From: Xanthobacter sp. YC-JY1
Lineage (GTDB): Bacteria > Pseudomonadota > Alphaproteobacteria > Rhizobiales > Xanthobacteraceae
Length of the DNA: 64,000 bases
Assembly (NCBI RefSeq): GCF_021730305.1
Contig: NZ_CP032674.1
Location: 1,163,001 to 1,227,000, forward strand
Reading direction: 5' to 3'
A program made the position numbers and the translations under genes. Each line of letters begins with the position of its first letter. Position 1 is the stretch's first letter. This document shows, piece after piece, positions 37,182-48,082 of this stretch. The notes under the pieces are model-generated. The model did no database searches. It was not told where the DNA came from and worked only from the letters and a program-made list of their open reading frames with translations.

Positions 37182-38858
37182 TCACATATTTGGATAGTTG
37201 GGCCCACCGCCACCCTCGGGGGCGGTCCAGGTGATGTTCTGGTTGGGGTCCTTGATGTCGCAGGTCTTGCAGTGGACGCAGTTCTGCGCGTTGATCTGGA
37301 AACGCGGCGCGTCCGCCCCCTCCTCGATCCACTCGTAGACGCCGGCCGGGCAGTAGCGGTTGGACGGGCCGGCATAGATGTCGTGCTCCGACGCCTTCTG
37401 CAGGGCCATGTCCTTCACCACCAGATGCACCTGCTGGTTCTCCTCGTGGTTGGTGTTGGACAGGAACACCGACGACAGCTTGTCAAAGGTGAGCACGCCG
37501 TCGGGGCGGGGATAGGTGATCTTCTTGCAATCCTTCGCCGGCTTCAGGGAGGCGGCGTCGGTCTTGCCGTGCTTCAGGGTGCCGAACAGGGAGAAGCCCA
37601 GCGTGTTGGTCCACATGTCCAGCGCGCCCAGCGGAATGCCGATGAAGGTGCCGAGCTTCGACCACAGCGGCTTCACATTGCGCACCTTCTTCAGGTCCGC
37701 ACCGATGGCGGATGAGCGCCACGCCGCCTCGTAGCTGATGAGTTCGTCATGGCCGCGATCCTCGCCCAGCGCGCCGGCGAGGTGGTCGGCGGCCAGAATC
37801 CCGGAGAGCACCGCGTTGTGGCTGCCCTTGATGCGCGGCACGTTCACGAAGCCCGCCGCGCAGCCCACCAGCACGCCGCCGGGGAAGCTGAGCTTCGGCA
37901 CGCTCTGGTAGCCGCCTTCCGAGAGGGCGCGCGCGCCATAGGCGATGCGCTTGCCGCCCTCGAAGGTGTCGCGGAAAAAGGGATGGGTCTTGAAGCGCTG
38001 GAACTCGTCGAAGGGCGAGAGCCAGGGGTTCTGGTAGTTGAGGTGGACCACGAAGCCCACCATCACCTGCTCGTCCTCCATATGGTAGATGAAGGCGCCA
38101 CCGCCGGTCTTGCCGTCGAGCGGCCAGCCGAAGCCGTGCTGCACCAGGCCGGGCTTGTGCTTCTCCGGCTTCACCTTCCACAGCTCCTTCAGGCCGATGC
38201 CGAATTTCGGCACGTCGCGACCGGCGTCGAGGCCGTACTTGGCGATGAGCTGCTTGGTGAGATGGCCCCGCGCGCCCTCGGCGAACACGGTGTAGCGGCC
38301 GCGCAATTCCATGCCGCGGGTGAACTCGCCCTTGGGCAAGCCGTTCTTGTCGACGCCCATGTCGCCGGTGGCGATGCCGGTCACCGCGCCCTTGTCGTCA
38401 AAGAGGATCTCGTCGGCGGCAAAGCCGGGATAGATCTCCACCCCCAGCGCCTCGGCCCTGGTGGCGAGGAAGCGGCAGACATTGCCCAGCGAGCCGACGA
38501 AATTGCCGTGATTGTTCATCAGCGGCGGCATGGCGAAATTGGGCAGGCGGATGCCGCCGGCGGGGCCGAGCAGGTAGAAATGGTCATCGTTGACCTGGAC
38601 GGAGAGCGGCGCGTCCGCCTCCTCGCGCCAGCCGGGCAGGAGCGCGTCGAGGCCGACCGGATCGATGACCGCGCCGGAAAGGATATGGGCGCCCACCTCG
38701 GAGCCCTTCTCCACCACCACCACCGAGATGTCGCTGCCGCGCTCGGCCGCCTGCTGCTTCAGGCGAATGGCGGTGGCAAGGCCGGCAGGCCCGGCGCCGA
38801 CCACCACCACGTCATAATCCATGCCCTCGCGTTCAGGCAGTCCGTGCTCCGTACTCAT
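37182..38858 (-). CDS. Electron transfer flavoprotein-ubiquinone oxidoreductase
   Basis: This full-length ETF-QO (558 aa; family about 550) is the membrane-associated enzyme that takes electrons from acyl-CoA dehydrogenases through ETF and reduces ubiquinone. FAD binding is seen in YDVVVVGAGPAGLATAIRLK (about residues 14-33) and VEKGSEVGAHILSGAV. The C-terminal ferredoxin-like domain has the [4Fe-4S] ligands in NAQNCVHCKTCDIKDP (about 523-538), with another Cys at CPAGVYEW. It lies 100 bases after the second acyl-CoA dehydrogenase gene in the same direction, so the operon supplies its own route for dehydrogenase electrons. No etfAB genes are in the window; the host's would be needed. Confidence 0.93.
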   Translation of the reverse strand: MSTEHGLPEREGMDYDVVVVGAGPAGLATAIRLKQQAAERGSDISVVVVEKGSEVGAHILSGAVIDPVGLDALLPGWREEADAPLSVQVNDDHFYLLGPAGGIRLPNFAMPPLMNNHGNFVGSLGNVCRFLATRAEALGVEIYPGFAADEILFDDKGAVTGIATGDMGVDKNGLPKGEFTRGMELRGRYTVFAEGARGHLTKQLIAKYGLDAGRDVPKFGIGLKELWKVKPEKHKPGLVQHGFGWPLDGKTGGGAFIYHMEDEQVMVGFVVHLNYQNPWLSPFDEFQRFKTHPFFRDTFEGGKRIAYGARALSEGGYQSVPKLSFPGGVLVGCAAGFVNVPRIKGSHNAVLSGILAADHLAGALGEDRGHDELISYEAAWRSSAIGADLKKVRNVKPLWSKLGTFIGIPLGALDMWTNTLGFSLFGTLKHGKTDAASLKPAKDCKKITYPRPDGVLTFDKLSSVFLSNTNHEENQQVHLVVKDMALQKASEHDIYAGPSNRYCPAGVYEWIEEGADAPRFQINAQNCVHCKTCDIKDPNQNITWTAPEGGGGPNYPNM

Positions 38859-38958
38859 GTCAATATCCCAGAGTGATCATCGTACGCCCCTCTGACTCTG
38901 TTCCCGTGGACCGCGGGGGCGCCTAAACCGGCCGCGCCCTTACACCCAAGGAGAACCT

Positions 38959-40113
38959 TCAACCTATCCCGACGAGGCCGCCGGCGAGGGTGACCCGCCG
39001 CTGGTGATAGGCGGTGTCGCCGAACATCAGCTCGATCATGGCGAGGCGGCGGAAGTGGTGGGCGCCGATATATTCCATGGTCATGCCGATGCCGCCGTGC
39101 AGCTGCACCGCCGTCTGGCCCACGAAGCGGGCAGCGCGGTTGATCTGCACCTTGGCGGCGGAGAGGGCGACGGCGCGCTCGGCCGCGTCCTCCGCCTCCA
39201 CCATCATGGCGGCATAGAGCGCCATGGAGCGGGCCTGCTCCAGCGCGACGAACATGTCCACCGCCTGGTGCTGCAGCGCCTGGAACGAGCCGATGGCGAC
39301 GCCGAACTGCTTGCGCGTCTTCAGGTATTCCACCGTCAGCTCGTGCAGCGCCTCCATCAGGCCCACCGTCTCGGCGCACACGGAGGCGATGGCACCTTCC
39401 GTCACGCGCTCGACGATGGCCAGCCCCTCGCCCTCCGGGCCCAGCATCGCGTCGGCGGGGATGAACACGTCGGAGAGGATCACGTCCGCCGCGCGCCCGC
39501 CGTCCTGGGTGGGATAGGCGATGAGGCTGACGCCCGCCGCATCCACCGGCACAAGGAACAGGGTGATGCCGGCCGCATCGCGCCGGTCGCCGGCGGTGCG
39601 GGCGCTGACCACGAGGGTCGCGGCGGCATCGGCGTTCTGCACCACGCTCTTGCGGCCGTCGAGGCGGAAGCCGCCGTCCACGGCGCGGGCGGCGGTGGCG
39701 ACGTCATTCAGGTCGTAGCGCGCCTGCACCTCGGAATGGGCGAAGGCGAGGCCGGCGGTGCCGTCCATCAGGCCGGGCAGCAGCGCGGCGCGCTGGGCCG
39801 GGCTGCCGGCGAGGCGTACGGCGCTGCCGCCGAGGATGACGCTGGCGAGGTAGGGCTCGGGCGCCAGCGCGCGGCCGAGGGCCTCCATCACCACCAGCGT
39901 TTCCACCGGGCCGCCGCCGAAGCCGCCATCTTCTTCCGCGAACGGCAGGCCGAGCAGGCCCAGCTCCGCCAGCTCCACCCACCGCGCCTTCGGAAAGCCG
40001 AGCGGCTCGGCGCGGGCCGAGGCCAGCTGCTCGATGCCGGGATAGGTGTCGGCCGCCCAGCGCCGGACGGTATCCTTGAGGAGCGACTGCTCGTCGGTCA
40101 GGTCGAAATCCAT
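38959..40113 (-). CDS. pimD: Acyl-CoA dehydrogenase, PimD-like subunit
   Basis: This 384-aa acyl-CoA dehydrogenase-like flavoprotein has the N-terminal helical domain (MDFDLTDEQSLLKDTVRRWA), the beta domain with ERVTEGAIASVCAETVGLM, and the C-terminal helical domain (VQLHGGIGMTMEYIGAHHFR). It is the second of two dehydrogenases encoded in tandem, and position and lower similarity to standard enzymes match the small subunit of pimeloyl-CoA dehydrogenase in the Rhodopseudomonas pim operon. It would form a heteromer with the preceding subunit and introduce the alpha-beta double bond into a dicarboxyl-CoA. Naming rests on gene order; a monocarboxylic substrate is possible. Confidence 0.8.
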   Translation of the reverse strand: MDFDLTDEQSLLKDTVRRWAADTYPGIEQLASARAEPLGFPKARWVELAELGLLGLPFAEEDGGFGGGPVETLVVMEALGRALAPEPYLASVILGGSAVRLAGSPAQRAALLPGLMDGTAGLAFAHSEVQARYDLNDVATAARAVDGGFRLDGRKSVVQNADAAATLVVSARTAGDRRDAAGITLFLVPVDAAGVSLIAYPTQDGGRAADVILSDVFIPADAMLGPEGEGLAIVERVTEGAIASVCAETVGLMEALHELTVEYLKTRKQFGVAIGSFQALQHQAVDMFVALEQARSMALYAAMMVEAEDAAERAVALSAAKVQINRAARFVGQTAVQLHGGIGMTMEYIGAHHFRRLAMIELMFGDTAYHQRRVTLAGGLVGIG

Positions 40114-40123
40114 GGAGCCCTCC

Positions 40124-41320
40124 TCACAGGCCGAGGATCGCCTTGGCGATCACATTGTGCTGGATCTCATTGGATCCGCCGTAGATGGACACCTTGCGGT
40201 GGTTGAAATAGACCGGCGCCGCCGCGTCCGCCCAGGCGAACAGGGCCTCGGCATCATTGTCGCCGGCGCCGTCGCGCAGGGCGGGCAGGGCCTGCGGGCC
40301 GGCCAGCTCCAGCAGCAGCTCGGTGGTGGCCTGCTGCAGCTCGGAGCCCTTGATCTTCAGGATGGAGGAGGCGGGATCGGGCTTGGTGGGATCGCGCGTC
40401 GCCTGCGCCGCCACCACGCGCATCTGGGTGATCTCCAGCGCCTTCAGCTCGATCTCCACGCTCGCGAGGCGGGAGCGGAAATCGATGTCGTCCCACATGG
40501 TGCCGGCGCCGGCCGGGGTGGTGCGGGCGAGGCGCTTGATGCGGGCGATGCGCTCCTTCGACATGCCGATGCGGGCGATGCCGGTGCGCTCGTTGGCGAG
40601 CAGGAACTTGGCATAGTCCCAGCCCTTGTTCTCCTCGCCAACCAGATTCTCCACCGGCACCTTCACGGCGTCGAGGAACACCTCGTTCACCTCGTGCCGG
40701 CCGTCGATGGTGATGATGGGCCGCACGGTGACGCCGGGGCTCTTCATGTCGATGAGGATGAAGGAGATGCCAGCCTGCTTCTTGGCGTTGGGGTCGGTGC
40801 GGGCGAGGCAGAACATCCAGTCGGCATACTGGCCGAGCGTGGTCCAGGTCTTCTGGCCGTCGATGATGTAATGGTCGCCCTCGCGCACCGCGCGGGTCTT
40901 CAGCGAGGCGAGGTCCGAGCCGGCGCCGGGCTCGGAGAAGCCTTGGCACCACCAGTCCTCCAGGCTCTTGATGCGCGGCAGGAAGCGGCGCTTCTGCTCC
41001 TCGCTGCCGAACGTGGCGATCACCGGGCCCACCATGAAGCAGTTGAACTGCAGCGGCAGCGGCACCGCCGCCTGCATCAGCTCTTCCATGAAGATGTAGC
41101 GCTGAACCGCGCTCCACGGCTGGCCGCCATGCTCCACCGGCCAGTGGGGCACGGCCCAGCCCTTGTCGTTCAGGATGCGCTGGGAGGTCACGTAGTCCTC
41201 GCGCGCCAGCTTGCGGCCCTCCGACACCTTGGTGCGGATCTCGGCCGGGATGGCGGTGCGGAAGAAGGTGCGGACCTCCTCGCGGAAGGCGATTTCTTCG
41301 GGGGTGAAGCGCAGGTCCAT
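40124..41320 (-). CDS. pimC: Acyl-CoA dehydrogenase, PimC-like subunit
   Basis: This 398-aa acyl-CoA dehydrogenase shows CQGFSEPGAGSDLASLKTRA (family signature, about residues 130-150), DGQKTWTTLGQYADWMFCLAR, and the C-terminal SIYGGSNEIQHNVIAKAIL. It begins MDLRFTPEEIAFREEVRTFF. It lies 3 bases after pimB and 10 bases before pimD, with translational coupling likely. The order thiolase - large dehydrogenase - small dehydrogenase is that of pimBCD. It oxidises the CoA thioester and passes electrons to ETF. The substrate range is inferred from operon context. Confidence 0.82.
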   Translation of the reverse strand: MDLRFTPEEIAFREEVRTFFRTAIPAEIRTKVSEGRKLAREDYVTSQRILNDKGWAVPHWPVEHGGQPWSAVQRYIFMEELMQAAVPLPLQFNCFMVGPVIATFGSEEQKRRFLPRIKSLEDWWCQGFSEPGAGSDLASLKTRAVREGDHYIIDGQKTWTTLGQYADWMFCLARTDPNAKKQAGISFILIDMKSPGVTVRPIITIDGRHEVNEVFLDAVKVPVENLVGEENKGWDYAKFLLANERTGIARIGMSKERIARIKRLARTTPAGAGTMWDDIDFRSRLASVEIELKALEITQMRVVAAQATRDPTKPDPASSILKIKGSELQQATTELLLELAGPQALPALRDGAGDNDAEALFAWADAAAPVYFNHRKVSIYGGSNEIQHNVIAKAILGL

Positions 41321-41323
41321 GGA

Positions 41324-42511
41324 TCAGGCCTCCGGATTGATTTCGATGAGGCCCGCGGCACCCATGCCGCCGGCGATGCACATCGTGACGACCGCATAGC
41401 GCACGCCGCGCCGGCGCCCCTCCAGCACCGCGTGGCCGACGAGGCGCGCCCCGCTCATGCCGAACGGATGGCCCACCGAGATGGCGCCGCCGTTGACGTT
41501 GCAGATCTCCGGGTCGATGCCCAGCGTGTCGCGGCAATAGAGCGACTGGGAGGCGAACGCCTCGTTCAGCTCCCACAGGCCGATGTCGGACACCTTCAGC
41601 CCGTTGCGCTCCAGAAGGCGCGGCACGGCGAAGACCGGGCCGATGCCCATCTCGTCCGGCTCGCAGCCGGCGGTGGCATAGCCGCGGAAGATGCCGAGCA
41701 CCTGCGCCCCCCGCCGCGCCGCCTCGGTGGACGACATGAGCACGCTCGCGGAGGCGCCGTCCGAGAGCTGCGAGGCATTGCCGGCAGTGACGAACTCGTC
41801 CTCGCCGCGCACCGGCTTCAGCTTGGCGAGGCCCTCCAGCGTGGTGTCGGCGCGGTTGCCCTCGTCGCGGGAAAGGGTGACGCTCTCGCGCCGGGTCTCG
41901 CCGGTCTCCTTGTCGGTCACCGCCTTCTCGACGGTGATGGGCACGATCTCGGTGTCGAACAGGCCGGCCTGCTGGGCCCGGGCGGTGCGCTGCTGGCTCT
42001 CGAGGGAGAAGGCGTCCTGCGCCGCGCGGGTGATGCCGTAGCGCCGGGCGACGTTGTCGCCGGTCTCGATCATGGTGACGTAGATGTCCGGCTTGTGCGC
42101 CATCAGCCAGTCGTTGCGGAACAGCTCGCGGTTCACCGGCTGCACCAGCGAGATGGATTCCACGCCGCCGGCCACCGCCACCGGCACGCCGTCGAACGCG
42201 ATGCGCCGCGCCGCATGGGCCACCGCCTCCAGCCCCGAGGCGCAGAAGCGGCTGACCGTGACGCCGGTCGCGGTCACCGGAATGCCGGCCACCAGCGCCC
42301 CGTGGCGGGCGACGTTGCCGCCGGTGGCGCCTTCCGGATAGCCGCAGCCCATCACGACCTCCTCCACCTCGGCGGGGTCCACCTTGCCGCGGGCAAGGGC
42401 GTGGCGGATGGCGTGGGCGGCCATGTCGGCGCCCTTGGTGATGTTGAGCGCGCCGCGCTGCGCCTTGCCGATGGGCGTGCGCGCGGTGGAGACGATGACG
42501 GCATCAGCCAT
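41324..42511 (-). CDS. pimB: Thiolase (acetyl-CoA acyltransferase), PimB-like
   Basis: This 395-aa thiolase has the nucleophilic Cys in TVSRFCASGLEAVAHAARRI (about residue 90), the conserved His in GGAISVGHPFGMSGARLVGH (about 350), and the second catalytic Cys in MCIAGGMGAAG (about 383). The length and motifs fit the degradative class that cleaves 3-ketoacyl-CoA to acetyl-CoA and a shortened acyl-CoA. It lies 21 bases after the ligase gene. It is the final step of the beta-oxidation spiral encoded by this operon. Confidence 0.88.
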   Translation of the reverse strand: MADAVIVSTARTPIGKAQRGALNITKGADMAAHAIRHALARGKVDPAEVEEVVMGCGYPEGATGGNVARHGALVAGIPVTATGVTVSRFCASGLEAVAHAARRIAFDGVPVAVAGGVESISLVQPVNRELFRNDWLMAHKPDIYVTMIETGDNVARRYGITRAAQDAFSLESQQRTARAQQAGLFDTEIVPITVEKAVTDKETGETRRESVTLSRDEGNRADTTLEGLAKLKPVRGEDEFVTAGNASQLSDGASASVLMSSTEAARRGAQVLGIFRGYATAGCEPDEMGIGPVFAVPRLLERNGLKVSDIGLWELNEAFASQSLYCRDTLGIDPEICNVNGGAISVGHPFGMSGARLVGHAVLEGRRRGVRYAVVTMCIAGGMGAAGLIEINPEA

Positions 42512-42532
42512 TGGGCTTCCTCGTTCTGGTCT

Positions 42533-44241
42533 TCAGTGTGTTTCGGGGGCTTCGCCGGCGGCCGCGGCCACTTCCGCCATCAGCACCTTGGGCAGGAGCT
42601 TGCCGACGGGGCTGCGCGGCAGCTCGGCGCGGAATTCCAGCGCGCGGGGCATCTCGTGGCGGCCGAGCCGGTCGGCGAGGAAGTCGGTGAGCGCGTCGAG
42701 GGTGAAGGGCTCGGCCCCGGCCTTCAGCTTCACGTAGGCCTTGGCGGACTGGCCGCGATAGGCATCGGGCACGCCGATGACGATCACTTCCTCCACCGCC
42801 GGATGCTCGTAGATCGCGCTCTCCACCGCCGCCGGATAGACGTTGAAGCCCGACGAGATGATCATGTTCTTGCGGCGGTCGACGATCTCGAACAGGCCGC
42901 TCTCGTCCATGCGCCCCATGTCGCCGGTGAGGAACCAGCCGTCGTGGAAGGCGGCGGCGGTGGCCGCCTCGTCGCCGAGATAGCCCTTGAACACGTTGGG
43001 CCCGCGAATGGCGATCTCGCCCACCTCGCCGGGGGGCAGCGCCTCGCCCGGCGCGTCCATGGCGACGATCCGCAGGGCAAGGCCGGGCAAGGGAATGCCG
43101 ATGAGGCCGAGCCGGCGCGGCACCCGAAAGGGCACCCGCGAGCCGGCTGGGCCGGTCTCCGTCATGCCCCAGCCGTTGTTGAGCTGGGTGCCGATGATGG
43201 CCTCGATGCGCGCCTGCACCTCGAACGGCAGCGGCGCGCCGCCGGAGACGCAGGACTTCAGCGGGGAGAAGTCCACCGCCTCCACGCCCGGCCGGTTGAG
43301 CAGCGCCACCCACATGGTGGGCACGCCGGAGAACTGGCTGGCCTTCAGCTCGCTCACGTCACGGATCAGCCGCTCCACGTCGAACCGCTGGCGCAAAAGG
43401 ATCTCGTTGCCGTCGCGCAGGTGGCGCAGCAGCACGGTGGTGAGCGCATAGATGTGGAACAGCGGCAGCACCGCCACCACCTTCTCGGTGCCGGCCACCA
43501 GCGGGCGGCCGCCGTCGCGCCACAGGCGATACATGCTCACCGCCGAGGTGAGGTTGCCGTGGCTGAGCATGGCGGCCTTGGGCAGGCCGGTGGTTCCGCC
43601 GGTGAACTGCAGCACCGCGATATCGTCCGCCGAGGGCAGTGGCGCGTGGAGCGGAGCATCGCTGAACAGGCGGGCGAGGGGGCGCACGCCCGGCCGCGCG
43701 GGCAGGGGCAGCGGCGCGGTCTCGCCGGCGCCCCACATGACGTCGTCGCCCACCAGCACCTCGTCCACCACGCCGGTGTCCAGCATCTCCAGCGCGCCCG
43801 GCAGGAAGCCGGGCAGGTTGGTGGTGATGATGCGGCGCGCGCCGGTGGCCTTCAGCTTGTGGATGATCTCGCGCCGGGCATCGAGCGCGCTGATGTGCAC
43901 CACCCGCGCCCCGAGCCGTGCCAGCGCGAAGAAGGTGATGGGGTGCCAAGGCGTGTTGGGCAGCAGCAGGGCGATGTTGTCGCCGCGCCGCACCCCGTCC
44001 TGCGCCAGCCCGCTGGCGAGGCGCTCCACGAGGCGGCCGAGCGCGGCGTAGCTGATCTTCGCGTCGCGGAAATCGAACGCGGGCCGTTCTGCTCCGGCTG
44101 CTACACCGGCGGCGAGCAGGTCCGGCAGGGTGGTGATCTCCAGCGGCGCGGACCAGTCGCACACGTCCGGAAAATGCGCCTGCCAGGGCGGCGCCTCGCC
44201 ACCCGGCGCGTGAGACGGCGCAGGGGAGTGGCCTTGCGCCA

Positions 44242-44245
<4 letters not shown>
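42533..44245 (-). CDS. pimA: Acyl-CoA synthetase (AMP-forming), PimA-like
   Basis: This 570-aa ANL-family ligase activates a carboxylic acid with ATP and CoA. Visible motifs: P-loop-like FTGGTTGLPKAAMLSHGN (about residues 197-214), GWGMTETGPAG (about 348-358), DRRKNMIISSGFNVYPAAVE (about 451-470) and the C-terminal Lys in RSPVGKLLPKVL (about 545). Its start overlaps the pimF stop by four bases (ATGA). The pim operon ligase of Rhodopseudomonas acts on C7-C14 dicarboxylic and fatty acids; the same order here supports that use, though the sequence alone does not prove substrate length. Confidence 0.85.
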
Positions 44246-46326
<2,081 letters not shown>

Positions 46327-46341
46327 GTTGTCTCCCTTGTG

Positions 46342-46356
46342 TTCTGCTATGCAGAA
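46342..46356. promoter_or_regulatory. IclR-type palindrome upstream of pimF
   Basis: TTCTGC-TAT-GCAGAA is a perfect 6-3-6 palindrome located 16-30 bases before the pimF ATG, between a TTGACA hexamer (minus strand, 46407-46402) and the ribosome-binding site. Its form resembles operators of PcaR/PobR-group IclR regulators. AATTGC-CGTCT-GCAATT (46355-46371) overlaps it as a second inverted repeat. Confidence 0.6.
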
Positions 46357-46458
46357 TTGCCGTCTGCAATTTTCTGAAGACGTGCCTTGCAGAGCAGATC
46401 TTGTCAAGCAGACAGTTCGAATCGTCAGCGGCGCCAGATAAGCGTCTTGGATAGCTTG

Positions 46459-46473
46459 TTCCATTATGCAGAA
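46459..46473. promoter_or_regulatory. Second, imperfect IclR-type site in the pimF-livK gap
   Basis: TTCCATTATGCAGAA shares TATGCAGAA and the outer TTC with the perfect palindrome at 46342-46356. It lies 15 bases upstream of a plus-strand TTGACA (46489-46494) that could serve the transporter operon. It allows one regulator to control both divergent operons. Confidence 0.45.
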
Positions 46474-46780
46474 CTGATGACTGCACAATTGACACGTGGC
46501 GGCGGTGCGTGGCATTCATCCTCCAGCCCCGGGCGCCGGTCGCGTGGCGGGGTCAGAACGCGGAGAGGCTGCGCAGAAGGGGAGGTCTTTGCCGTCCGCA
46601 CCGAGTCCGCGGCGGCGGCCGCTACACCTCCCGCACATGCCCTCTCCGCCGGATCACCGCAGCAGCGGTCACGTGGCGGACGGCTTGTGCCGCTCCGGTC
46701 GCGGATACGTCTGCGCCCGCCGGGCAGCCACGCCGAGAGATCGGCCGCCCCGGCGTCAGAAACGCTCAGGGAGGACATAC
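46474..46780 (+). other. Upstream region of the liv-type operon
   Basis: About 300 bases without a gene. It holds the TTGACA hexamer at 46489-46494 near its left end, and otherwise GC-rich sequence with no recognisable feature until the AGGGAGG ribosome-binding site just before the ATG at 46781. A long untranslated leader is possible. Confidence 0.45.
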
Positions 46781-47959
46781 ATGGTCGGCAGGACAATCGT
46801 GTCGGCGGCGCTGGTGTTCAGCCTCACCGTGGCGGCAACCGCCACCGAGGCCCAGGACGCGCCGAAGACCTTCACCATTGGCGCGCACATGCCGCTCACC
46901 GGCTCGCTTGCTCGCTCCGGCCAAGCCTTCACCGAAGGCATGCAGGTGGCGGTGAAGATGTGCAACGCCGCCTCGCCCAAGTTCCAGGTGAAGGTGGACC
47001 TCATCGACGACGAGAGCACTCCGGCCAAGGCGGTCTCGGCGGTGGAGAAGCTGTCGTCCGACGGCGCGGTGGCGCTGATCGGCGGCTACGGCTCCAACAT
47101 CATCGGCCCGGCGTCCGACGCCTCCGACAAGCTCGGCAAGGTCTACATCACCGCCGGCGCCGTCTCCGACGAGCTGACCAAGCGCGGGCTGAAGACCTTC
47201 TTCCGCATCAACAACAATGCCGGCTACGAGCGCGGCATCGCCACCCTCATCGGCGACCTGAAGCCCGCGAAGGTGTCCATCGTCGCCTCCACCAAGGAGG
47301 CGCCCGCGCTGCTCGCCGAGGGGCTGGAGAAGGACCTCGCCGCCAAGGGCATCGCCGTGACGGTGCACAAGTTCGATCCGGCGATCACGGATTTCAAGCC
47401 GATCATCAACAAGATCAAGCTGCAGGACAAGCCGGACATCATCATGATGTCGGCCTACGAGAACGACTACGTGGGCATCATCCGCGCCGCCAAGGTGCTG
47501 AAGCCCAACGTGAAGCTGATCGTCGGCACCTGGTCCCTCGCCACTCCGAAGATGTACACCGAGTTCCCCGACCTGATGAACAACGTGGTCGGCACCTCCT
47601 TCCTGCCGTTCCCGGTGGAAGTGAAGGACGAGGAGGGGCGCAAGTTCTCGGAGATCTACAAGCAGTCGTACAATAAAGAGATCGAGTATCTCTCCACCCT
47701 GAGCTTCGTGGAGACCATGGCGCTGTGCGAGGCCATCGTCCGCGCCGCCGAGGCGGGCACGCTGGACAAGGGCGGGCTTGCCGCCGAGATGCGCAAGACC
47801 GACCGCAACAGCCTGCTCGGCCGCATCCAGTTCGACGAGACCGGCGACAACCCCAACTTCGCGCTCTCCATGGGCCAGCACCGCGACGGCAAGATCGTGC
47901 TGGTGTCGCCGAAGTCGGCCGCCACGGGCGAGATCGCCTATCCCGCCCTGCCGTGGTGA
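46781..47959 (+). CDS. livK: Periplasmic substrate-binding protein, LivK-like
   Basis: This 392-aa type I periplasmic binding protein has a signal peptide (MVGRTIVSAALVFSLTVAATATEA, cleaved before QDAPK) and the start FTIGAHMPLTGSLARSGQAFTEGMQVAVKMCN. Other landmarks are VDLIDDESTPAKAVSAVEKLSSDGAVALIGGYGS and TSFLPFPVEVKDEEG. This branched-chain amino-acid/HAAT family binds amino acids but also aromatic and dicarboxylic acids. It is the first gene of a complete ABC importer and diverges from the pim operon, so a carboxylate ligand taken up for degradation is more likely than leucine. The symbol shows family, not ligand. No lipobox is present. Confidence 0.85.
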   Translation: MVGRTIVSAALVFSLTVAATATEAQDAPKTFTIGAHMPLTGSLARSGQAFTEGMQVAVKMCNAASPKFQVKVDLIDDESTPAKAVSAVEKLSSDGAVALIGGYGSNIIGPASDASDKLGKVYITAGAVSDELTKRGLKTFFRINNNAGYERGIATLIGDLKPAKVSIVASTKEAPALLAEGLEKDLAAKGIAVTVHKFDPAITDFKPIINKIKLQDKPDIIMMSAYENDYVGIIRAAKVLKPNVKLIVGTWSLATPKMYTEFPDLMNNVVGTSFLPFPVEVKDEEGRKFSEIYKQSYNKEIEYLSTLSFVETMALCEAIVRAAEAGTLDKGGLAAEMRKTDRNSLLGRIQFDETGDNPNFALSMGQHRDGKIVLVSPKSAATGEIAYPALPW

Positions 47960-47974
47960 GGCGAGGCTGACATC

Positions 47975-48006
47975 GCGGCCCGCCGGCACCGGCGCCGGCG
48001 GGCCGC
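47975..48006 (+). promoter_or_regulatory. Stem-loop between livK and livH
   Basis: GCGGCCCGCCGGC pairs with GCCGGCGGGCCGC around ACCGGC, a perfect 13-bp stem starting 15 bases after the livK stop. No T-run follows. Such stems between the binding-protein gene and the permease genes usually stabilise the upstream mRNA or attenuate downstream expression. Confidence 0.6.
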
Positions 48007-48082
48007 ATCCTGCCGGTGCCCCGACCCCGGCCTGCTCCTCACCGCCGCTCTGTACCGCCCGCCTTGCCCCATCCGAGGTGAC

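Noticed and set aside
36736-37332. A 198-codon minus-strand frame in the gap before ETF-QO
   Set aside because: It runs into the ETF-QO gene in another frame, is rich in Pro/Arg/Trp, and has no recognisable domain or ribosome-binding site.
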